Source: Nautilus pompilius (lineage: Eukaryota; Mollusca; Cephalopoda; Nautilida; Nautilidae). Taken from it: a stretch of 64,000 nt of DNA. The notes under the pieces were generated by a model. The model worked only from the letters and a program-made list of their open reading frames with translations. It was not told the origin of the DNA and did not search any database. Both the position numbers and the translations under genes were made by a program. Every line of letters begins with the position of its first letter. Within the stretch, counting starts at the first letter, position 1. This document shows positions 26,201-33,400 of this stretch, piece by piece. Where the stretch lies: NCBI GenBank assembly GCA_018389105.1, contig JACATO010000318.1, forward strand, positions 1,530,501 to 1,594,500, given 5' to 3'.

Positions 26201-27106
26201 TTCGTCCGCCCGAGACTGACTATCGGGTCTTGCAATGGTGGTCCGATCAAAGGCAGGCAGGCAGGCAGGCAGTGTTGCTGGCTACTCGCCTGTCTGGTCT
26301 GCCGAGGAAGTTACCGTTCGTAGGCTGCCCATATGTAAACATCTACGTTTGTTACAGGGAGCGAGCGAAACGTTCGGGAAGATCCCCGAGAGCCCTTCAA
26401 AACGTGTGGGCCTCTTCTACTCTACCATGAGCTAAACCGAATAAAGTAAATAAACAAACACATAAAAAAAGAGGGAGCTGACTGAGCAACCCCCCCCCCT
26501 TGTAAGGGGGGGGACAGCTACGTCTTCGTAGGGGAACTGTCTAATAAGATATTAGCAATAGATATGTTTATCCAGATAAACTATTTTAGAAATTGTAAGA
26601 ACTATATATATATATATAGAGAGAGATATATAATATATGATATATATATATGTGTGTGTATGGATATATATATATATATTGTTTTTTTAGGGGTTTAATG
26701 AATCCAGTACAGAATACTAACTTTCCAGTAGTATGTCATCGGTACGTTCTAATTCCTGGCTCACAACGACGATCTTGTATCTCAATATATCGGGGGTTAG
26801 GGGGGCTGGAAACTGCTGAATTATTTTTCAGCACAAAGCAGAAACAAACACATGATAAAATCCCGGGGTCTCGGGGAAATATCAGGAGGAGTAAAAAAAA
26901 AAAAAAAAAAAAATATATATATATCCCGATAAATATAGGTCAAACTTGTGACTAGCCCCTTTTAGTGTTTCAGTCCGGTTAGAAGAGAAGATTTTTGGCT
27001 GGCAATACTGCGAAGCGTGCAACTTAGATTTTTCAGTGAATTACGAGCGATTATAACGGCTACGGTGTAAGTGAACCTACCTTTCGCTAGGCGGTCGACT
27101 TGACAT
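2709..27106 (-). CDS. NCOR1: Nuclear receptor corepressor (NCOR1/NCOR2/SMRT family), N-terminal part, 4 coding exons, gene continues off left edge
   Basis: The product is a large nuclear scaffold that links unliganded nuclear receptors and other repressors to HDAC3/TBL1 deacetylase complexes (family knowledge). Coding exons are 27106-27081, 7956-7788, 3806-3691 and 2871-2709. Every junction is GT-AG and in phase, giving 158 codons with no stop. The start reads MSSRPPSER, like vertebrate NCOR1 (MSSSGYPPNQ). Then come a Ser/Tyr/Pro-rich stretch ([14 protein letters not shown]), the hallmark [15 protein letters not shown] (vertebrate RRRPSLLSEFHPG) and [10 protein letters not shown] (vertebrate ESKRPRLE). 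These motifs and their order identify the family; whether it is closer to NCOR1 or NCOR2 cannot be decided, and an invertebrate would normally have a single copy. The SANT domains, coiled coil and receptor-interaction motifs must lie beyond the left edge. It is divergently paired with MKS1. Confidence 0.9.
2872..3690. other. NCOR intron 3
   Basis: Short AT-rich intron between coding exons 3 and 4. It contains poly-A and poly-T tracts (for example 3600-3613) and no recognisable transposase or RNA gene. Confidence 0.75.
3691..3806 (-). CDS. NCOR1: NCOR coding exon 3 ([10 protein letters not shown] motif)
   Basis: This 116-nt exon has acceptor tatgtag|GGA and donor GAAAA|gtaagc. It encodes [18 protein letters not shown] followed by [20 protein letters not shown]. 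The [11 protein letters not shown] motif is the conserved N-terminal signature of NCOR/SMRT proteins. It ends in phase 2 and joins exon 4 as AA+G (Lys). Confidence 0.92.
4900..5625 (+). mobile_element. Tc1-like transposase relic
   Basis: Plus-strand fragments give [16 protein letters not shown] (family KHGGGSVMVWGCMS), [12 protein letters not shown] (family SPDLNPIEQLWNEL) and [18 protein letters not shown] (family LIESMPRRCQAVIEA). Their order fits the catalytic core and C terminus of a Tc1-type transposase. Frames change and stops interrupt. Ends were not resolved. Confidence 0.55.
5990..6570 (+). mobile_element. Second Tc1-like transposase relic
   Basis: Plus-strand translation gives scattered matches: [18 protein letters not shown], an FSDES motif around 6265-6280 (family DESRF), and YSPNLNPHF near 6535. 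Many stops. Strong decay makes borders and subfamily uncertain. Confidence 0.4.
6840..7200. repeat. Dispersed repeat A, copy 1 (related to 57620-57960)
   Basis: The segment with ctctacta, then ccttcatttttagatgtg, a gagaaacc block and cagttggtga repeats, in the same order and orientation, a segment at 57770-57835. The 99-codon minus ORF within it is probably a by-product. Family unknown; a SINE-like element is possible. Confidence 0.4.
7788..7956 (-). CDS. NCOR1: NCOR coding exon 2
   Basis: This 169-nt exon has acceptor ttttcag|GGG and donor CAG|gtaata. It encodes [20 protein letters not shown], a serine-rich run ([16 protein letters not shown]) and [20 protein letters not shown]. The Tyr/Pro-rich part corresponds to the EQSRYPPHSVQYTFP region of vertebrate NCOR1. 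It is low complexity and probably disordered. It begins with one base completing the Arg codon from exon 1 and ends in phase 0. Confidence 0.9.
8611..9679 (+). mobile_element. Tc1/mariner-superfamily element with TA target duplication, degenerate
   Basis: Terminal inverted repeats are visible: the left end ctgagtgatcataaagtact, with tttataactcc further in, matches the reverse complement of the right end (ctgggtgaccataaagttac, then tataactcc). TA flanks both sides (8609-8610 and 9680-9681). Inside, plus-strand frames give [18 protein letters not shown] and [16 protein letters not shown], similar to the HTH-to-catalytic linker of DD34-type transposases (family TVHRIL..LKLHPYKMTLLQEL). Length is 1069 bp. 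Stops throughout, so non-autonomous. Confidence 0.75.
10114..12913 (+). mobile_element. hAT transposon (ZBED5/SCAND3-like transposase), complete ends, pseudogenised
   Basis: The left TIR cagtggttctgaacc pairs with the right ggttgggaaccacta. The 8-bp target duplication gtatagag (10106-10113) versus gtttagag (12914-12921) differs at one base. Plus-strand ORFs encode the transposase in pieces: 11008-11331 ([29 protein letters not shown]), 11414-11779 ([34 protein letters not shown]), 11638-11880 ([17 protein letters not shown], family LLHTEVRWLSRGKVLA), and 11898-12170 ([13 protein letters not shown]). Frameshifts and in-frame stops separate them. Vertebrate ZBED5, FAM200A and SCAND3 are domesticated relatives; this copy is a dead element. 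Confidence 0.9.
16518..16556. repeat. (CT)n-(AC)n microsatellite
   Basis: A run of ctctct followed by aaccacacacacacacac. Simple-sequence DNA inside NCOR intron 1. Confidence 0.9.
17200..17227. repeat. (GA)n microsatellite
   Basis: Uninterrupted gagaga run of about 28 bp inside NCOR intron 1. Confidence 0.9.
18150..18900 (+). mobile_element. Tc1-like transposase relic in NCOR intron 1
   Basis: Plus-strand frames show [16 protein letters not shown] followed by [20 protein letters not shown], then [12 protein letters not shown]. This matches the Tc1 order (RLxFAxxHxxWTxEDWxKVIWSDExxFxLF ... VWRRPGEAY). Near 18825-18860 is a [16 protein letters not shown] string (family SPDLNPIEHLW). Many stops. 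Ends not found. Confidence 0.6.
19325..19350. repeat. (GT)n microsatellite
   Basis: gtgtgtgtgtgagtgtgtgt in otherwise AT-rich intronic sequence. Confidence 0.8.
22943..23003. repeat. Compound CT / CG-TG / GA microsatellite with Z-DNA potential
   Basis: A (CT)n tract runs to 22960, then a perfectly alternating pyrimidine-purine stretch of 28 bp (22961-22988, cgcgcgcgtgtgtgcgcgtg onward), then a GA-rich tract. The CT and GA arms are complementary and flank the CG/TG centre. Alternating CG/TG is the classic Z-forming sequence (established knowledge). Confidence 0.85.
23101..23128. repeat. Poly-A tract
   Basis: A run of 28 adenines; further A-rich tracts follow at 23230-23300. No retrotransposon body was recognised upstream of it. 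Confidence 0.85.
26490..26513. repeat. C/G inverted repeat (hairpin-forming)
   Basis: Ten cytosines, then TTGTAA, then eight guanines. The arms CCCCCCCCTT and AAGGGGGGGG are perfectly complementary around a 2-nt centre. Each strand also carries a single long G or C run. Confidence 0.85.
26586..26680. repeat. TA / GA / TG compound microsatellite
   Basis: Repeated tatata blocks interrupted by gagaga and tgtgtg. Just upstream of the divergent promoter region. Confidence 0.85.
26894..26925. repeat. Poly-A plus (AT)n tract
   Basis: About 20 adenines followed by atatatatatat, within the GC-rich zone of NCOR intron 1. Confidence 0.85.
27081..27106 (-). CDS. NCOR1: NCOR coding exon 1 (26-nt start exon)
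   Basis: The exon encodes MSSRPPSE plus two bases of an Arg codon, then a donor GAAAG|GTAGGT. It joins exon 2 in phase (AG+G = Arg). The ATG is supported because the same frame has two TGA stops shortly upstream (on the minus strand, A TGA AAA TGA TGG) and no other ATG lies between. The -3 base is A. The 5' UTR extends toward 27.2 kb; the exact TSS cannot be seen. Confidence 0.85.
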
Positions 27107-27140
27107 ATTTTTCAACACACGAGTCCGCCATCATTTTCAT
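27087..27140 (-). promoter_or_regulatory. Upstream ORF overlapping the NCOR start codon
   Basis: Reading the minus strand, the first ATG of the presumed NCOR leader opens a 17-codon ORF beginning MKMMADSC and ending in TAG at 27089-27087. It overlaps the NCOR ATG (27106-27104) in another frame. If the transcript starts upstream of 27140, ribosomes translating this ORF would pass the NCOR start, so it could damp translation. Its ATGATGGCGG core also resembles a YY1-type start-site motif. Function is inference. Confidence 0.5.
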
Positions 27141-27347
27141 GACATCAGACTTCAAACCAACACAATACGGTGCCGGGCTTAAAGTTGGAAGTTCTGGTCG
27201 AGTTCACCCGGCCACAATTGCCAAACTATTTTAATTTTCTTTGCGGTGCTATGTCTCAACGAAATTAAAATTGTTGCTGTTTTTTTTTTTTTTCTCCAAG
27301 CCGTTGCTCGGATCTCATTAACGCCGTTCTAGGAAATGTTTACAAAA
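27107..27347. promoter_or_regulatory. Bidirectional promoter between NCOR (-) and MKS1 (+)
   Basis: Only 241 bp separate the two start codons, so both leaders and core promoters must lie here or overlap the first exons. The region has CpGs, a poly-T tract (about 27281-27294) and no TATA box that I can assign. ATGATGGCGG (minus strand, about 27134) and AAAATGGCCG (27345) resemble YY1-type start-site motifs. gttgct at 27272 and 27303 could be an RFX X-box half-site, which would suit a ciliary gene, but no full palindromic X-box is seen. Motif roles are inference. Confidence 0.75.
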
Positions 27348-27424
27348 ATGGCCGATATTACCGATCCCGACGTTGGTACAGCTTACTACCGATCGAAAGA
27401 TCCCATAAAAAGTCTTAAAATACG
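27348..27424 (+). CDS. MKS1: MKS1 coding exon 1
   Basis: Encodes MADITDPDVGTAYYRSKDP then IKSLKI plus two bases; donor ATACG|gtcagt. The chosen ATG has A at -3 and G at +4. The alternative ATG at 27336 adds MFTK and is in frame. Human exon 1 has the same AVYRSRDPVRNLRLR pattern. Confidence 0.9.
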
Positions 27425-30400
27425 GTCAGTTTGGTTGTGATTTGTAGATAAATAATTTAATTATTGAAAAAATGTAAAGAAAAAGGAATGAAAGCAAATT
27501 TCAAAAAAAAAAAAAAAAGAAAATACCTGACTGCTGCTCTCTTAGTAGGACGTTTGTCTTCTAGCCACATCTACGATGACTGTATTTGTATTGCTATTAT
27601 TGTCAGTAGTAGTCTTACCACTATTGGGAGTACTATTTATTGCTGTTCCTTTCGTTATGCCGGGTTGGCAGAAACAAACAAACAAACAAACCCAAAAAAA
27701 AACTGGCATAATTTTGGTTTACATTTAAAACGCTAGAAAGCAGCTGAGGCCATTTTAAATTGGACTAACTGGTGGCAAAAGTGCGTTTGTATTGATCGCC
27801 TTTTTGTGTGTTTGCTTCCTTAAATTTTCGATTCTCTTAAGGATTGAGCACGGAAACAGACCTGGAGGAAATGCGAATGAAGTTATACAGACAAGATCGT
27901 TTAAATTTCGAAGCATATTACATTTCTGTAGACCATTCTCTGGTAATGGGATTTGCTGTATGAACCAGGCTGCCTAAGCAGGTTTTCGAACTTAGGCATA
28001 CATACTTGATTATCATTTTTGGCTTGAGAGGATTTATTTAGAAACTTTATACTTCTGTGCAAATACTATGGCGTCCTTACTTCTCAAAAAGATATGGATA
28101 GTTTGGAACAGATTAACTCAGACATGGGGAGAATGGGCACTTTGGCATACATAAAGAAGTAGGAAATACTGTTGCTAACTTGTTATACGGGTGATAGAGG
28201 GAGGATGCTTCGACTGAACTATTTTAAATATTTAAACTTTAAAATTTTATTTTGCTTTACCTGTTAATACTGGTAGTAAGGGCCACCAGTTTATTATTTT
28301 AAATCAAGCTTTAGATAGGATGTTTGCAAGGTTTTCTTCATTAATGGGATGATCATTGCATGGGATGTTTTTTTCTGGTTTGGTGTTAATGTGGTCTAAC
28401 ATTTTAAGCATAGATATGCTATCATATATTCCATTTTTATATCATGAAATGGATTATAAAGACAAACTGGAGAAAAAATGGATAATATCTTGACACATCT
28501 TAGAAATTTATCAAATATGGCATACCTTTTGTAGTATACAGTATAAAAATAAAGGTGATTCATTGCATTTTATTAAGATTAATTGATATATATATATGGC
28601 TTTAAGCCAGTATTCATTTTTACTATTTAAGTGCAATAAACTCCATGCTATTTTTCTCTAAAAATTAGACATTGTTCTTTTTATATTTGTCTGATTTTTA
28701 TTTTATTTATTTTTTTGTTTCAGAATAACTTTGGAGCAGATGACAGCATCTAGTGGATTTAATATTTTATCTGATTTTGAAAGAAAGCAAGACCAGAATC
28801 AACCCACACAAGCTTATAGAAATGCAGAAGAGTACATTTTTTCTTGGCAAGAAAAAGTATTTTCTAAGGTATTGCATATATCTGTGAATATTTGGAGAAG
28901 TTTTGTATGATAATAGAATTTAAAATTTACTCTTTTTTTTCTATCAAACATAAAAGTCTTTGTAATTTTATTACAATAAAATTTTTTTAAATTTGTTGAG
29001 TACTACATATCTTGCAAGGAGAAATTTTCATATTTGATTTTTAGTTAAAAAAAACTCAAAAACACACTGTGTACTTATGCTAACATTTAAAAGCACTTTT
29101 TCTTGAAATGCTTGCCAAATGTATGATCTTTTATTTTTCTAAGAGCCAATATTCACTTCTCAGCCTTTTTTGCTAAGATCAAAGTACACACTGGTCGCTG
29201 ACTAGGCTTGCTATCTTGACCCTATGGGTTAGGACTTTGCTTGATTTGCATTACCAATTCACTGGTCCCAACTGTCTTGGTGGGAGTCCATCATTTGAAT
29301 GGCTTTCAACTTCAGGTTTGGGACCCTACAGTCAGCTACAGCATCACGTGGAGCTTTGCTCCAAACTGAAGTCTTGGCTGTAGTCCCATGTCTTATTCGA
29401 AGAAAGTCACACAGACACACCCAAAAACACTTTTGCAAATACATACTATAAAAAAGGCCAATATTACTTGTTATATTTGGGGGGGGTTGGGTTAATGAAG
29501 GTATCTTTTATTCCTAGAAAGGAAAAAAAAATGTAATAACCTCCAAAAAGTTATGCATTAAAAGTTTACCTCAGATGTGTTAAGTAGCATTTGCTACTGA
29601 AAAATCGTTATCTTTTCAAAATAAATACATCATAATGGCTCCTTTATTTTTGGAAACAGGTAAAAAATCTAAAGTTTACCTTTATATATACATATTATTG
29701 TAAGGGGCTATTTGTTTGCTTTTTTCACAAGGTTTTCAGAAGTGTTTTATAAAAAATTTAAAAATTAAATATAGTCTTTGAAGAATCTAAATAATGTACA
29801 ATTATTTTTGATGTATCACTTACTCTGTAGTTACTGCCATGGAATGCTTAAATTACCCATATTTTTTCACCTGCTAAAATTATAACAAAACTGTTCCAAT
29901 AAGTATGTATAGTATTTATAGATTTATAAATTAATGAAAAATCATGCAACTAAAAGAATCAGATCAGATCAGATGACACTATCATTTTATCTTTTTTTGC
30001 ACATAAATTAAAAATTGTGATAACTAATAGATTTTTTCTGCACACAGGCTCTGAGTATAGTTTATGACAGGTTTGATTTCTAATGGTTTATTAATATTTT
30101 ATTATTTATCATGGATTATTAAAGAATTACCTAATTTTTGTACTTTATCATTAACTGGAAATATTTTCACTACTTATGGTAGCAAATTGTAATCAGTCAA
30201 ATTTTTATTGAACAAATTTCATTGTTTGTGATCTAATTTCATTTTATTCCAACAGAAATTGAGTGTATGACCCCCTACATTTTCTATTTTAATATATCTC
30301 TATTTTTTTCATTTTTCTAGAGAGAGAGAGAGTTTTACAGCGATGAAAAAAACTGTTATAATTTTTTGCAAAAGAAATACCACCAGCAGATTCAAACTTT

Positions 30401-33400
30401 GATGTAAGTTCTTTTACACAATTTTTAAAATAAATGAAACATTTGTGTGTGTAAATCTATAGATTTAAAGGAAAATCCAAAACTTAGTTAATCTAAGCCT
30501 CTTTCATTTACAGGAGGCAAGGAAAATGTACCAATAGGTTGTTTTCATATGTGGATCATGACAACTTTACTGGCTTGGATGAGGTAATGATACTGCTTTG
30601 GTATCTTAGTTTATAAATAAAGCATTATGCTTATTTATTTGTTTGTTTTAATTTTTAAAAATTTGTGCATCATTTAATTTACTCAAAAAATGGCAAAATA
30701 AAGAATCATCATATAAACTATGGTAAACTTGAGGTTATTTAGGGATAATTTTAATTTTAAATAGATTTTTAAAAAGAGAAAGAAAGAGAGTCATCTTTCA
30801 TATATGCTTTATGAATACAAAGTAACCGTCATGCCTTTGCAAATTTTAAAATCCATTAGAGATAAATTTTGTACTAACTCAGTTCTTGAAGTTTAAGGCT
30901 TTAGAAAAGTTTAAGCTGAGCAGTCATTTAAAATGTGAACTTGTTTTAAAATGTAAAACTCAAATCAACTTTAAAAAAAGAAATGTATACATATATATTA
31001 GTATTCTGTGCAAACACTTCTATAGTATGTTACAAACATTCTTTAATGACTGTTTTTCTTTCCATTTTGCCTGATAATACAAATGAAGCAGACTGAAGAA
31101 AAATGGAATCATTGTCACAAATTTTAATCTGTCCTAATGGTTTTAATTCTTTCTATATCTAAATGTTTTTGATGAAAATAATTTAAAATAACTTCATAAA
31201 TTTTTGAAAAGAAAAAAAATGGAAATACCATATTATTTTCTAATAATATACACTGTTAAAAAAAATGTAAGGATATTTAGATTATATTAATTTATTGATG
31301 ATAAAATATTTGCATACAAATCAAAATGAACCATAAAGCTTGACATATTGGGTTTATTTTGTGCTTTTTTTGGACATTGTTCAATGCATTTTGTTGGTTC
31401 TTTTTCCTGGAAAAAAAAGGTGGCGGTATGCAAATGTGAGAGGGGGTGTGATACTTTAAAAAATTTTTGATAGAAAATAAACCTTTAAAATGTGGAACAT
31501 ATTTTTTTTTATTTTAGAAAAGTGAACAACAAAAATTGACATAATAAAAAATTAACACAAATTTGGAATAGTTTCACAAAAGGTTCCAAATTTGAATCAT
31601 GCCTCAAAGGGGTTCATTGTCTCAATTTTACTGTTTGCTTTTGGTGTCTATTGTAGAATGATGCTCATGAAACAGACAAGATTGAATGCATTTTGTTTTT
31701 GTTGGATTAATTGAGTTAGAGGAGGCTCAACAATTTTGATGAACATGTTTTTGTTAACAAAGATGGTCTTGATGGAGCTACAGGTTGATCAGAAAGTAAC
31801 TATGCAGTGGAGTATATTTGTAATCATTTTTAATTTCTCTCCTGTGCTTTGTTGTTTTGTACTGTAGTTCCAAAAATGACCAACAGATGGTAATTCTGTG
31901 TGAGGAGTTGTACTGTAGTTACCAAAATGACCAACAGGTGTTGGCAGTAAATTTGCAAAAGTGAAATGTAATTTTTGTGTAATGGTTCTTTCAAATGCCA
32001 AACAAATCTTTCTCATCCAGTACATGTACATGAATAACGGTAAATACACCACAGGAGTTCAAAATGAGTTCTTACAATAATTTCCTTATGTAAAGCTTCT
32101 GAACAAAAACACTATAAGGGCATCAATTAGCAAATTTGATGATACTGGTTCAGTTGAGGATTATCAACAATCCTGGAATTTTTTCTCCTCTAGGTATTCT
32201 CGGAATCCACGAATCATCTCTTTCTTTCATTCATTCAAGGTCTTTTGGACAAATTTCTTATTTCTGTCTCACCAAATGTTAAATGCTTCTGGATTTCTTC
32301 TGACCAAGTTTTGGATCTAGCACTTGTGCCTATTTTGGTAAATCAGCTTCTTCATTGTCAAGCAGCCTTTTTTCTATAGGCATTTTCAGTTTTCAAATGC
32401 ATTTGGACAGATTGGAGGGTTCACTTGTCTATCATTTTTGTGGAAAGGAATTTCTTGGAATAGGATACAGTTGGCAGCATTGATGGATTTTTCATAATAT
32501 TGTCCAAGATTTTCTTGTCTCTCTTCAAAAACTTGAACAAGATTTTTAATCATCTTATCCTTCTATCTCTCTTGTCTCTGATATAATCATTCTTAGCATT
32601 TTCAAAATGAAGAATCAATGCCTTAAAATCCCACCAAACTGCTGAAACCAATCAAATACGAGACACTACCCAGTGAGTACTTAATTTGTCCAATTTTCAA
32701 GAGTTGAATTTCCAGTGCATTTACACAAAGTTTTAATTCTCTACCATTTTTCAGTGATGTATGATACAGCACACACAGCTTATCAATGAATAATTTGAAT
32801 CTATTGATTCCTGACACAGCTTTTACAGCATAATTGTGATCACAGTGCCATACAATAATTGAAGCAAATTTTTCTTTTAGTAATTTCTTAACTCCACCAC
32901 AAGCCCCTAACATCACAGTTACACCATCACAAGCAAAATAAACCAAGTAATCTTTCAAGTATTCTTCTGTCATACCAATAGACTGGAGGTGACAAACCAA
33001 AGGGCTGAAAATCCCTTTTGCCATTACATTTTATAATTCAGTCAAATCAATAAATTAATTAACTGGTGTGGTAATTCCACAATCCAAAATAAATACTCAG
33101 ACATACAAAATTAAAGTAGACTTTTAATTGAATTTTCTGAACCAAGTTATTTCTCATTTTACTACTAATCTGATTAACAAATCTAATGCATGCATTTGTA
33201 GAGTGAAGTATGCATCCCATGTCAACACCATTAGGTTCTTGTAAGTTTATTTCAACTTCAAAATTATTCAATGTTTGGTTATTATTTACCACTTTATAAA
33301 CCATGCAAAATATCTCTTTTGCATGGAAGTTTCTTTATTTGTGAATTATTATTTTTTTTTGTAAAGATGCTAATTGCTGCTCTTGCGTTTTACCAAAATA

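Larger units (their letters stand above)
7957..27080. other. NCOR intron 1 (about 19 kb)
   Basis: Spans coding exons 1 to 2 on the minus strand. Sub-features are listed separately: TIR element 8611-9679, hAT 10114-12913, Tc1-like relic about 18.15-18.9 kb, microsatellites, and the GC-rich zone 25.9-27.1 kb. The rest (7957-8610, 9680-10105, 12922-18150, 18900-25900) is AT-rich sequence in which I see no exon, RNA gene or recognisable transposase. Confidence 0.75.
25900..27100. promoter_or_regulatory. GC-rich, CpG-containing zone upstream of the divergent promoter (within NCOR intron 1)
   Basis: From about 25.9 kb base composition shifts from strongly AT-rich to mixed, with frequent CpG (acgacgacgtgttcgtccgc, for example). 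It includes G-rich and C-rich runs, a (caggc)n block near 26253 and TA/GA microsatellites (26600-26680). ORFs of 60-120 codons here look like chance ORFs in GC-rich DNA. It may hold an alternative NCOR first exon or enhancer; that is inference. Confidence 0.45.

Noticed and set aside
26068..26430. 120-codon plus-strand ORF rich in Arg/Gly
   Set aside because: Lies in GC-rich promoter-proximal DNA of NCOR intron 1, no recognisable domain, overlaps simple repeats (caggcaggc), and two other frames are also open here. Chance ORF.
27464..27736. 90-codon ORF in MKS1 intron 1
   Set aside because: Begins with a poly-Lys stretch from an A-run and has no domain similarity; the verified MKS1 splice skips it.
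29152..29190. Possible functional U2 snRNA gene
   Set aside because: Only about the first 34 nt match U2; the branch-site recognition, Sm site and 3' stem are missing.
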